A stretch of 9,261 bases of DNA, from positions 1 through 9,261 of the forward strand of contig JAFVEU010000058.1 of NCBI GenBank assembly GCA_017475845.1. The letters run 5' to 3'. Below, in pieces: positions 1-7,326 of the stretch. The DNA is from Lachnospiraceae bacterium (GTDB lineage: Bacteria; Bacillota; Clostridia; Lachnospirales; Lachnospiraceae). A program made the position numbers and the translations under genes. The notes below the pieces were generated by a model. The model did not search any database. It was not told the origin of the DNA and worked only from the letters and a program-made list of their open reading frames with translations. Position 1 is the stretch's first letter, and each line of letters opens with the position of its first letter.

Positions 1-1830
1 AAGTACGGTTTTTACCCCGGAGGAGGCTTTTCCTCAAACGGGGCAAATCTGCTGATGGCAAACGGCGGGGCCATGGTGCCAGGTGAATTAAAGGATGACA
101 GGGATCATCCCTTCTCCATAAGCCGCAGGTATCCAGCTACCATGGCTCAGGTGTCCCGGATAGTAAAGGCCTCGGAAACCTACGCCCAGGGAGGATACGG
201 ATATTACAACAGGAACTGTACCACCTTTGTCAGGGATATGATCGAAAAGGAGGGACAGATCGGAACCGTCGGAAATGATGTGTTTAAGGTGGAAGAGGTG
301 GGGTTAAACAGGAGCAGCAACCTTAAAAGGTGGGCTGCAGGAGCCTGGTCTACCTATTTTGCTTCCGGCGTAAGAAAGAGGTTTGCCGAGCTTTCCGGCA
401 AAGCGGATCAGAAGTACCAGAATTTCGGAAACAGCAGGGTGACTGCCGAGGACATCCGGAGGTTTAAGAAATCCACCGGTGAAGCTTCTTTTGTCAAAAG
501 AGGATATACTCCCGCAGGAACCGGTGAAGGCTTAAGGATGCAGAAGGGGGAGAGCGCCGGAGTATTAAGCTCCTTTGAGTATTCCGGAGACCCGAATGTG
601 GATCTGGCTTTTGTAAACAGGAATCCCGATGCCCTGAAGGGGAACATTTCAAGAGCCGCCTCCCAGTTAAAAGCTGCCATCATGTCCACCATTCCGCAGG
701 ATAAAGTGAACAGTATGCCTCAGAGCATTACGGATTATGTAAGCATGATGGATGATCTTCCGGATGACGCCCTTGACCGTGTGACTGCCCGGTTCACCGG
801 ACACAGTGCAGACAAGCTTTTCAGAAATGTGACCGGCGATGACATAAAGAGGGCAAGAAACATACTTTCCTCGCAGTCTGAGATGGTGGGATGGGGATAC
901 AATATCTACCTCGGAAGTGATCCGAGACTTGATAAGCTGGTAATGAACCTTTTATCCGTCTATCAGATCGCCATTGATTTTCTGGACGAGCAGTACGGAA
1001 AGGCTGTGGATCAGGAAGCCCACAGCGAAGGGGATCTTAAGGGGATCGTAGACCGCTTTGTTTTTAATAACGGCGAGTTTCAGGTTACCTTAGAGGACGG
1101 ATCCGTCCATACCATTGATAACATTACACCTTCTCTGTATGAGGGCTATGTCCAGGCCTACAGGGATCCGGTGGCTGCGGCGCAGGCCATATATAAGCTC
1201 TATGTGGGAGGACAGGGGAGCACTCCTGATCCGAATCTTCAGAGGATGGACGAGCTGGCAAAGAGCTTTGAGAGAGCTCATAAGTATATGCTTAGCAGAG
1301 GTGAATACAGCCAGCAGGATATTGACTACGCCATGAAGCTGGACAAGAAGGAAAACGAAAGGGCCGTTACACAGAAGGGAGCTGTGGATCCCGGAGTTAC
1401 GGCTGCACTTGGAAAGAATGCGGGAGCCGTATATAAGACCCTGATACTTGAAAAGGTCATTGGCGGGCTTAAGGACAGGATCTCGGAAAAAGAGCAGGAT
1501 GGGACTATTTCCCCGCTGCAGTTATTCCGGGGAGAAAGGGGAATGCTTCAGAGAGTACTTTCAAATTACCTTTCTGAGTGTTTCCAGGCTCACAACAGGG
1601 AGTTTAAGATGATACTTAAGGGCCTTGACAGGCTGAGTCCCGGGAACAGGAGAGAAGTGATAGAAGGGCTTAAAAAGATGCTTAAGGATTATGCCCGTCA
1701 TACCTATGGCCTGAATCCCTCAAATCGCTCTGACATGAATATGTCGGGTTATCTGATGACGGCGCTGGACAACCTGCTCACAGGGGGAGATCTATACAGC
1801 TATGTCCTGGCCCAGCTTGGACAGATATGA
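1..1830 (+). CDS. eCIS-associated effector-like protein with NCTTF cysteine motif, 5' truncated by window edge
   Basis: The reading frame is open from base 1, so the ATG at 55 is probably internal and the true start lies to the left. 609 residues are visible, ending at TGA 1828-1830. Numbered from base 1, residues 2-9 read YGFYPGGG and residues 72-76 NCTTF (Cys73). A GFYP stretch followed by an NCttF cysteine is seen in permuted NlpC/P60 or LRAT-like papain-fold domains, including some in DUF4157-type eCIS proteins; there the catalytic His precedes GFYP, so here it would lie outside the window. After about residue 95 the protein is charged, appears largely helical and is not recognised by me. 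No signal peptide or membrane segment is visible in this part. The next gene, 35 bases on, is an eCIS-type ATPase, which suggests a cargo or particle-associated role. Seen: frame and motif. Known: the motif family. Inferred: eCIS link and peptidase or acyltransferase-type activity. The gene could instead be a structural protein with a degenerate domain. Confidence 0.6.
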   Translation, partial: KYGFYPGGGFSSNGANLLMANGGAMVPGELKDDRDHPFSISRRYPATMAQVSRIVKASETYAQGGYGYYNRNCTTFVRDMIEKEGQIGTVGNDVFKVEEVGLNRSSNLKRWAAGAWSTYFASGVRKRFAELSGKADQKYQNFGNSRVTAEDIRRFKKSTGEASFVKRGYTPAGTGEGLRMQKGESAGVLSSFEYSGDPNVDLAFVNRNPDALKGNISRAASQLKAAIMSTIPQDKVNSMPQSITDYVSMMDDLPDDALDRVTARFTGHSADKLFRNVTGDDIKRARNILSSQSEMVGWGYNIYLGSDPRLDKLVMNLLSVYQIAIDFLDEQYGKAVDQEAHSEGDLKGIVDRFVFNNGEFQVTLEDGSVHTIDNITPSLYEGYVQAYRDPVAAAQAIYKLYVGGQGSTPDPNLQRMDELAKSFERAHKYMLSRGEYSQQDIDYAMKLDKKENERAVTQKGAVDPGVTAALGKNAGAVYKTLILEKVIGGLKDRISEKEQDGTISPLQLFRGERGMLQRVLSNYLSECFQAHNREFKMILKGLDRLSPGNRREVIEGLKKMLKDYARHTYGLNPSNRSDMNMSGYLMTALDNLLTGGDLYSYVLAQLGQI

Positions 1831-1852
1831 GAATAGAAGCCGGTTTATAAGC

Positions 1853-1858
1853 AGGAAG
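1853..1858 (+). promoter_or_regulatory. Ribosome binding site deciding the ATPase start
   Basis: AGGAAG lies 7 bases before ATG 1866. An in-frame TTG at 1860 would give a protein two residues longer but sits only one base from this site, so ATG 1866 is the better start. Confidence 0.65.
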
Positions 1859-1865
1859 ATTGAAC

Positions 1866-4049
1866 ATGCGGATCTACGAGGATTATTTTGACAGAGGACT
1901 CAGAAAGAAAGCCTATTCCTCTGCCGGAGAGGAAAGAGAAGATTATTTAAGGCTCCTTGACATGATACTTGAAGCCTGCCTTGAATTCAGGGGGCTCCAC
2001 AGCAAAGGAAAGCTCTATTCCAGAGGACTTGTCATCACGGAAAGTGAGATACGGAGCTATTTTGAAATGCCTCCGGGAGCCAGGGAAAGGGATGTTTGTG
2101 ATCCCCTTCTTGCGGAATCCGTAAGGGAGGCCTTTGATCATATAGATGAGCGCTCTTCTCTTTCGGACAGGAAGGATAAAGATAAGGATCCGGAAGGATT
2201 ATGGATCTCCGATGTCACGGGATATTTCGGGCTGAAGAGGGTGGAAGTTCTGGCGCTTCTTCTGGCACTAGCCGCCGCCCTGGACAGGCGTTATGAAAGG
2301 ATCTTCGGTTTCCTGCAGGATGATGTGTCAAAGAGGGAGCCTTCTCTGGGACTCCTCTATATGCTTTATAACCGGATCACTTCAAGGGAGAGTGCGGCTG
2401 AAGCCCTGCCCCGGCCTTTGAGAAAGGAGCTCTTTCTCTATATTTTTAAGAGGACGGACAAAAAAGGACTGGATCAGCCTCTTATTTTGAATGAAACCAT
2501 ACTGTCCCTGCTTTCCGGACAGGGGACGGATGAGGATATCATATCCGACTGCGGGGAAAGATTCACGGAGGAGGGAGATATCCCACTTTTCTTTGATAAA
2601 AGCCGGGAGGAGATGTCAAGGATAAAAAAGGATCCGGCCACAGATCTCTGTTATATTGAAAATGAAGACCGGGAGACTGTGCTGCATCTTCTCTGTCATG
2701 ATCCCCGCCGGGAAAAAAGAGAGCTTTTTGTGCTGGATACGGAGGAGTATTTTGCCCTCCCGGAAGAAAAGAAGGGTGAAGTGCTTTCCTTCCTTGCCCT
2801 GAGATCAAAGCTTTCCGCCATCAGGCTTGCCCTGAGGACAGGCGGGGATGATACGGATAAAGCTTCTGAAAAGAAGCTCATTCATACATTGAAAAAGCTT
2901 AGGAACACCGAACCCCTGTTTCTTTTCGGGGAGAAGAAGGAGCCGGAGAGATTTTCCCATGAAGCGGTTCCGTCCATTGTAATTCCCGATCCCGATGCCG
3001 GGATGCGCATAAGTATATGGGAATATTTCCTTGGTCTTGGCGGCATGAGTAAAAAGGAATGCGGATCCTTTGTGCCGGACCTGGCGGATTGTCATGAGCT
3101 CTCTTACGGAAGGATAAAGAAAGTCTGCGAACGCTCAAAAGCCGAGGCGGGCATCAGGGGAATGAAGAAGCCGGACAAGGAGCTTATCATAGATTCCCTG
3201 CGCTTACTCAGCGGAGTTCATTTCTCCTCACTTGCCACACAGGTTTCAGTCTCATACGGCTGGGAGGATATCACACTTGAAGATTCCCAGAGAGAGATAC
3301 TGCATACGGTATGTGACAGATACAGGCTTAAGAACCGTATCGGAGAAAAGTGGGGATTAAAAAAGAAGAATGCTTACGGAAACGGCGTGAGTCTCCTTTT
3401 ATACGGGCCTCCCGGAACCGGAAAGACCATGGCGGCCCAGATACTTGCGAAAGAGCTTTCACTACCCCTTTACAGAGTGGATATTTCAAGGATCTTTTCA
3501 AAGTACATCGGGGAAACGGAGAAAAACCTTTCATCCGTATTTGATGCGGCATCCGGCGCGGATGTGATACTCTTCTTTGACGAAGCGGACGCCCTCTTTG
3601 CGAAACGGACAGAGGTGAGCGGCTCAAACGATAAGTACTCAAATTCAGAGACGGCTTTTCTTTTGCAGAAGATAGAAGAGTATGACGGCATGTCCATACT
3701 TGCCACCAATTATTACCAGAATTTTGACAGCGCTTTTATAAGGCGCATAACCTATGCCGTTCATCTTGACAGCCCCAATGAGGAACAGAGATTTAAGCTC
3801 TGGACCACCATACTGCCCCCGGAGGCTCCGGTGGATCCGGACACGGATTTCCGCTTCCTTGCGGAACGGTTCAAGCTCTCCGGCAGCAATATAAAGGCTG
3901 TTCTTTACAGCGCGGCTTACATGGCGGGAGCCGAAGGAAGGCCCCTTGGCACCGCCCATATCGCAAAGGCCCTGAAGCTTGAATACAGGAAGCTTGGACA
4001 CCTTATAGATCCCGGAGAATTCGGGCCGCTTATGGCCTATCTGCAGTGA
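1866..4049 (+). CDS. AAA+ ATPase of the extracellular contractile injection system type (Afp15/Pvc15-like)
   Basis: This is a complete 727-residue protein. In eCIS loci such an ATPase is a conserved cytoplasmic component thought to act in particle assembly or cargo handling. Residues about 132-154 (LALAAALDRRYER, then FLQDDV) match the winged-helix signature of eCIS ATPases, usually ALAPELD..YERL..YLQDDV. The region before the ATPase core (YGWEDITLEDSQ, then KWGLKKK) also follows the family. Core motifs are Walker A GPPGTGKT at 514-521, Walker B ILFFDEAD with Asp572 and Glu573, sensor-1 Asn615 in ATN, an Arg pair at 626-627 in the arginine-finger region, and sensor-2-region GSNIKA at about 673-678. 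The last motif is often GGNIRN in relatives, so the usual Arg is Lys here. The preceding gene ends 35 bases upstream and the two are probably co-transcribed. The family call is strong; the exact role in assembly is not established by sequence. Confidence 0.88.
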   Translation: MRIYEDYFDRGLRKKAYSSAGEEREDYLRLLDMILEACLEFRGLHSKGKLYSRGLVITESEIRSYFEMPPGARERDVCDPLLAESVREAFDHIDERSSLSDRKDKDKDPEGLWISDVTGYFGLKRVEVLALLLALAAALDRRYERIFGFLQDDVSKREPSLGLLYMLYNRITSRESAAEALPRPLRKELFLYIFKRTDKKGLDQPLILNETILSLLSGQGTDEDIISDCGERFTEEGDIPLFFDKSREEMSRIKKDPATDLCYIENEDRETVLHLLCHDPRREKRELFVLDTEEYFALPEEKKGEVLSFLALRSKLSAIRLALRTGGDDTDKASEKKLIHTLKKLRNTEPLFLFGEKKEPERFSHEAVPSIVIPDPDAGMRISIWEYFLGLGGMSKKECGSFVPDLADCHELSYGRIKKVCERSKAEAGIRGMKKPDKELIIDSLRLLSGVHFSSLATQVSVSYGWEDITLEDSQREILHTVCDRYRLKNRIGEKWGLKKKNAYGNGVSLLLYGPPGTGKTMAAQILAKELSLPLYRVDISRIFSKYIGETEKNLSSVFDAASGADVILFFDEADALFAKRTEVSGSNDKYSNSETAFLLQKIEEYDGMSILATNYYQNFDSAFIRRITYAVHLDSPNEEQRFKLWTTILPPEAPVDPDTDFRFLAERFKLSGSNIKAVLYSAAYMAGAEGRPLGTAHIAKALKLEYRKLGHLIDPGEFGPLMAYLQ

Positions 4050-4063
4050 GTGATATTAATACT

Positions 4064-4070
4064 AAGGAGG
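4064..4070 (+). promoter_or_regulatory. Strong ribosome binding site of cysK
   Basis: AAGGAGG is followed by 8 bases and then ATG 4079. It rules against an in-frame GTG at 4046 that overlaps the ATPase stop codon and would add 11 residues unlike the family N-terminus. Confidence 0.85.
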
Positions 4071-4078
4071 ACAAAGAA

Positions 4079-5011
4079 ATGAGCAACATCTACAAAGGAA
4101 CTTTAGGTCTGGTGGGAAACACTCCCCTGGTGGAGGTCACAAACATCGAAAAAGAGCTTTCGCTGAAAGCTACGGTGTTAGTAAAGCTGGAGTATTTCAA
4201 TCCCGCAGGCAGCGTTAAGGACAGGATCGCGAAGGCCATGATCGAGGATGCGGAGGAAAAGGGGATCCTTAAGGAAGGGTCGGTTATAATAGAGCCCACC
4301 TCGGGAAATACGGGTATCGGCCTGGCAGCCATAGCAGCAGCAAAGGGCTACAGGATAATACTCACCATGCCTGAGACCATGAGTGTTGAGAGAAGGAGCA
4401 TTTTGAAGGCTTACGGTGCGGAGATAGTCCTTACGGAGGGTGCAAAGGGTATGAAGGGCGCCATCGCAAAGGCTGAGGAGCTGGCTAAGGAGACTCCCGG
4501 ATCCTTTATCCCGGGACAGTTTGTAAATCCCGCAAATCCTGCGGCGCACAGAGCTACTACCGGGCCCGAGATCTGGAAGGATACGGATGGTAAGGTGGAT
4601 ATCTTTATCGCAGGCGTCGGCACAGGCGGAACCGTTACCGGAACAGGCGAGTACCTTAAAAGTCAGAATGCGGATATAAAGGTGGTGGCTCTGGAGCCCG
4701 AAGCTTCACCGGTGCTTTCCGGAGGAGCTCCCGGTCCCCATAAGATACAGGGTATAGGAGCCGGCTTTGTGCCTGAAGTGCTGAATACGGAAGTCTATGA
4801 CGAGATATTCAAAGCCTCTAATGAAGATGCCTTTAAGGCCGCGAAAATGCTGGCCTCTAAGGAAGGTATCTCCGTCGGTATCTCTTCGGGAGCCGCTCTT
4901 CATGCAGCCATTGAATATGCGAAGAAAGCGGAAAATGAGGGCAAGGTCATAGTAGCGCTGCTTCCCGACAGCGGCGACAGGTATTATTCCACACCGCTCT
5001 TTACGGAGTGA
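4079..5011 (+). CDS. cysK: Cysteine synthase A (O-acetylserine sulfhydrylase)
   Basis: This pyridoxal-phosphate enzyme of the cytoplasm makes L-cysteine and acetate from O-acetylserine and sulfide, the last step of cysteine synthesis. The 310-residue protein has the usual length. Visible hallmarks are the N-terminal GNTPLVEV, the PLP-lysine motif NPAGSVKDR with Lys47, the substrate loop TSGNTG at 74-79, the phosphate-binding GTGGT at 181-185, the QFVNPANP and TTGPEIW blocks, and the C-terminal PDSGDRYYST. The start at ATG 4079 is chosen for its AAGGAGG site. It lies 29 bases after the eCIS ATPase stop with no clear terminator or promoter between, so read-through from the eCIS operon is possible, although the function looks housekeeping. 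No serine acetyltransferase gene (cysE) is next to it here. The family is secure; cysK versus a close paralogue such as cysM is less so, but the motifs favour cysK. Confidence 0.95.
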   Translation: MSNIYKGTLGLVGNTPLVEVTNIEKELSLKATVLVKLEYFNPAGSVKDRIAKAMIEDAEEKGILKEGSVIIEPTSGNTGIGLAAIAAAKGYRIILTMPETMSVERRSILKAYGAEIVLTEGAKGMKGAIAKAEELAKETPGSFIPGQFVNPANPAAHRATTGPEIWKDTDGKVDIFIAGVGTGGTVTGTGEYLKSQNADIKVVALEPEASPVLSGGAPGPHKIQGIGAGFVPEVLNTEVYDEIFKASNEDAFKAAKMLASKEGISVGISSGAALHAAIEYAKKAENEGKVIVALLPDSGDRYYSTPLFTE

Positions 5012-5049
5012 TGAAGGTTTACGGAGCGACAGAGCTGCTCCTGTAAGGA

Positions 5050-5093
5050 TTCTATGCCTAAGGGAAGAAAAAGAGTCAAAAAAGGGCATAGAA
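5050..5093 (+). repeat. Dyad repeat, copy 1 of a 38-bp element
   Basis: The ends are a perfect 9-bp inverted repeat, TTCTATGCC (5050-5058) and GGCATAGAA (5085-5093), around a 26-base purine-rich centre. The core 5053-5090 (38 bases) is a direct repeat of 5170-5207: the first 9 and last 7 bases are identical, the A-rich part is conserved, and the centre varies. The A-tract lies inside the loop, not after the stem, so it is not a standard terminator. The function is unknown; it may be a small interspersed repeat, an RNA hairpin or a protein-binding dyad. Confidence 0.7.
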
Positions 5094-5108
5094 AACCAGC
5101 GGAGCCGG
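5092..5108 (-). terminator. Weak candidate terminator of the minus-strand Nudix-transporter operon
   Basis: Read on the minus strand, CCGGC-TCC-GCTGG forms a five-pair stem with one G-U pair and a three-base loop, followed by TTTT. It lies about 110 bases beyond the transporter stop codon. The stem is short and the T-run only four bases, so this is tentative. No convincing terminator is seen for cysK on the plus strand. Confidence 0.25.
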
Positions 5109-5169
5109 CCGGGCCGGGGGGATAAGTATCATAGAGGCTTATTTCGGGCAGGGTGAACCGGGATTAAAG

Positions 5170-5207
5170 TATGCCTAATCGCGATGAAAAAGCGCAAAAA
5201 GGGCATA
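5170..5207 (+). repeat. Dyad repeat, copy 2 of a 38-bp element
   Basis: TATGCC (5170-5175) and GGCATA (5202-5207) form the inverted ends of a second 38-base copy, 117 bases after the first and in the same orientation. It stops 8 bases before the stop codon of the convergent transporter gene. A short inner CGC/GCG pair (5180-5182 with 5192-5194) is possible. Unlike copy 1, the dyad does not extend past the six-base arms, because the flanking bases do not match. Confidence 0.65.
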
Positions 5208-5215
5208 AATCTTGT

Positions 5216-6565
5216 TCAGAGCAGTCCCTGGATTAGGATGATAAGGATCAGCAGGGGGAGAACAAATCTGAAATAGGGTTTCAATAAGGGAGAAAGGCGG
5301 AAGCCTTCTCCTTTATTTGCTTCTTCAAGGAAGTTGTCAAAGCCCCAGCCCCATTTTGTGGTACAGAAGATGGTGTAGATAAGGGCGCCAATGGGCAGCA
5401 GGAGGTTTGATACTATGAAGTCCTCACTGTCAAGCATATCCCTTCCTCCGATTAAGTGGATATTGCTCCAGATGTTGTAGCCGAGGACGCAGGGCATGCT
5501 GGCTGCAAGTATGAAGATGCAGTTGATAACGGAGGCCTTCTTCCTGTCCCAGCCGAAGTTGTCGCAGGAGGATTTGATGAGATTCTCAAATACAGCGATG
5601 ACTGTTGAAAAGCTGGCAAAGGTCATGAAGAGGAAGAAGAGGGTGCCCCAGATCCTTCCTCCGGGCATGTCCTTAAATACCCTGGGAAGAGTCATGAAGA
5701 TAAGGGCGGGACCGGCAGCGGGTTCAACACCGAAGGAGAAGCAGGCGGGGAAGATTATAAGTCCGCTGCAGAAGGCTACCAGGGTATCCAGTATACAGAT
5801 GGTGCCGGCTTCGTGGGCCAGGGTCTTTTCATCCGACATATAGCTTCCGAAGATCTCCATTGCGGCGATACCGATACTCAAGGTAAAGAAGGCCTGGTTC
5901 ATGGCGGCGGTGATCACGTTTCCGATACCGCTTTCCATTGCCCTTTCCAGATCGGGAAGGAGATAGAATTTAAGACCGTCAGCGGCTCCCTTTAAGGTAA
6001 AGGAGTGGGCCGCAAGGACCACGATCAGCAATAGAAGGCCGATCATCATAACCTTGGTGATACGTTCAAGTCCCTGTCTCAGATCAAAGGAGCTTACCGC
6101 AAAGCCTGCGATAACGGTGATGGCCATGAAAAGCGCCATCTGCCCCGGAGATGCCAGCATGGCACCGAAAACCTGATCGGGATCAGCGGAGGGATCCGCA
6201 AAGGTGCCGGAAATGAATTTAACGAAATAGGAGAGCATCCAGCCGGATACTGTGGTGTAATACATCATGAGAAGGTAGCAGCCTGCAATGGCAAACCAGC
6301 CGTGGATATGCCATACTGACCCTTCGGGCTCCAGCATCTTATAGGCGGGAACCGTGCTCTTCCTGGAGGCGCGGCCGATGGCCAGCTCCATTGAAAGTAC
6401 GGGGATGCCCATTATCACAAGGAAGAGGACGTAAAAGAGAACGAAGACGCCTCCTCCGTAAATACCGGTTATATAGGGAAATTTCCATACATTGCCGATA
6501 CCTATGGCGCAGCCCGCGCTGACCAGCAGGAAACCGAGTCTTGACTTAAAGCTTTCTTTTTCCAT
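5216..6565 (-). CDS. Neurotransmitter:sodium symporter (NSS/SNF) family transporter, 11 membrane segments
   Basis: This inner-membrane carrier of the LeuT fold takes up an amino acid or similar solute with sodium. The 449-residue protein shows about 11 hydrophobic segments (roughly 10-31, 38-58, 86-115, 141-160, 168-190, 215-242, 254-280, 305-330, 345-368, 384-405, 427-449), the layout of the 11-helix bacterial branch (MhsT, Tyt1) rather than 12-helix LeuT. TM1 carries the family signature AGCAIGIGNVWKFPY with sodium-site Asn25. TM6 has the unwound-helix motif FFTLS at 226-230, and TM8 has FASFST at 316-321, with Ser and Thr where LeuT has its Na2-site Thr and Ser. It follows the Nudix gene by 24 bases with its own ribosome binding site and no terminator between, so the two form an operon. 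The substrate cannot be read from the sequence; an amino acid, perhaps an aromatic one as in Tyt1, is likely. Confidence 0.92.
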   Translation of the reverse strand: MEKESFKSRLGFLLVSAGCAIGIGNVWKFPYITGIYGGGVFVLFYVLFLVIMGIPVLSMELAIGRASRKSTVPAYKMLEPEGSVWHIHGWFAIAGCYLLMMYYTTVSGWMLSYFVKFISGTFADPSADPDQVFGAMLASPGQMALFMAITVIAGFAVSSFDLRQGLERITKVMMIGLLLLIVVLAAHSFTLKGAADGLKFYLLPDLERAMESGIGNVITAAMNQAFFTLSIGIAAMEIFGSYMSDEKTLAHEAGTICILDTLVAFCSGLIIFPACFSFGVEPAAGPALIFMTLPRVFKDMPGGRIWGTLFFLFMTFASFSTVIAVFENLIKSSCDNFGWDRKKASVINCIFILAASMPCVLGYNIWSNIHLIGGRDMLDSEDFIVSNLLLPIGALIYTIFCTTKWGWGFDNFLEEANKGEGFRLSPLLKPYFRFVLPLLILIILIQGLL

Positions 6566-6575
6566 GATGTTTATA

Positions 6576-6584
6576 TCCTTTCCT
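6576..6584 (-). promoter_or_regulatory. Ribosome binding site of the NSS transporter
   Basis: On the minus strand AGGAAAGGA ends 10 bases before ATG 6565, inside the 24-base gap after the Nudix gene. Confidence 0.65.
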
Positions 6585-6589
6585 GGTGA

Positions 6590-7288
6590 TTATTCAAACC
6601 TGCGGACCGCTTTCCGGTCCCGGTATTCTTTTCTGCAGTCGTTAAGTGACAGAGCGTTGGCGCCTCCCGGAAAATCCGGATCCTTAAGCTGCACCGGGTC
6701 ATTTTCCCAATTACACTCCGGACATACGGCATATTTTGCAGATCCGGCACCTGTGACCGGATGTCCGCAGCAGGGACAGAAATAGAGACCGCTGAAGGTG
6801 GGATCCTCCTCATCAAGAGGAACAGGGGTGTCGCCGTTAAGTACCGCGGACTTAAGGGTGTTTCCGCTGTAAGTGAGCTTAAGGGTGAAGAAGGGAGAAT
6901 TCTTATCCTCTATGAGCCTTAGGAAGATCCGGTCTCCTGTCCAGAGATCAAGGTCATAGACCGCGGATCTGTCCACCCACTTAAGCTCTCCTTCGTCACA
7001 GTCTTTTTCTTCTCCGGTGAAATCCTCCGAAGTAAAGAGACACATATGATCCGTAGGTGACTCATCCGAAACAAAGGTTACGATGGAACGGAGTCTTACG
7101 ATCTTAAGCCTGTAGCCGGTTTCCTCAAAGACTTCGCGGATCACGCATTCTTCGGGACTTTCCCCTTCCTCGGCATGACCTCCGGGAGCGATCCACTTGT
7201 CCTTATTTATGTCGTTTTTTCTCTTATTCCTATGGAGAAGGAGGTATTTACCGTCCCTTTCCATATAGCAGAGTGTTGTTAATAGCAT
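6590..7288 (-). CDS. Nudix hydrolase fused to a C-terminal cysteine-rich CPCC domain
   Basis: This 232-residue protein (from ATG 7288) is probably a cytoplasmic nucleotide pyrophosphatase of the MutT/8-oxo-dGTPase type, with the substrate unproven. The Nudix box GX5EX7REXXEEXG is complete: Gly37, Glu43, Arg51-Glu52, Glu55-Glu56, Gly58, preceded by KWIAPGGH as in MutT-like enzymes. The Nudix part spans about 1-140. From about 168 the protein changes to a domain resembling the Cys-rich CPCC family: YFCPCCG (Cys171, 173, 174), then VCPECNWENDP (Cys189, 192), then a GG.NALSL block. The spaced cysteine pairs suggest a metal-binding ribbon. CPCC domains are usually small free-standing proteins, so the fusion is notable. 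The start is uncertain: GTG 7297 adds three residues, and neither start has a strong ribosome site, but LLTTLCY close to the N-terminus fits the family from ATG 7288. It is the first gene of the operon with the NSS transporter. Confidence 0.88.
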   Translation of the reverse strand: MLLTTLCYMERDGKYLLLHRNKRKNDINKDKWIAPGGHAEEGESPEECVIREVFEETGYRLKIVRLRSIVTFVSDESPTDHMCLFTSEDFTGEEKDCDEGELKWVDRSAVYDLDLWTGDRIFLRLIEDKNSPFFTLKLTYSGNTLKSAVLNGDTPVPLDEEDPTFSGLYFCPCCGHPVTGAGSAKYAVCPECNWENDPVQLKDPDFPGGANALSLNDCRKEYRDRKAVRRFE

Positions 7289-7326
7289 TTTTACCACTTT
7301 CTTTGGTGAACCGTTGCACCCGTGAC

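Noticed and set aside
408..692. Minus-strand open frame inside the first gene
   Set aside because: It lies wholly within a well-formed gene on the other strand, has no recognisable domain and is a typical shadow frame.
3645..4001. 118-codon minus-strand frame within the ATPase gene
   Set aside because: It covers the conserved ATPase C-terminal motifs on the opposite strand; its residues show no family pattern.
4046..4079. GTG start at 4046 giving a longer CysK overlapping the ATPase stop
   Set aside because: The AAGGAGG site at 4064-4070 is correctly spaced for ATG 4079, and the extra 11 residues are unlike the family N-terminus.
5021..5044. Possible cysK terminator hairpin, GGAGC (5023-5027) with GCTCC (5037-5041)
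   Set aside because: The stem is only five pairs with a nine-base loop and no T-run follows, so it does not meet the pattern of an intrinsic terminator.
5011..5046. Eleven-codon reading frame from an ATG overlapping the cysK stop
   Set aside because: It is too short, has no independent ribosome site, and an overlapping ATG is expected by chance in TGATGA.
5101..5120. GC-rich GGCCGG repeats suggesting a strong hairpin
   Set aside because: The self-complementarity comes from alternating GGCC and CCGG, which allows only short stems with very small loops and no flanking T-run on the plus strand.
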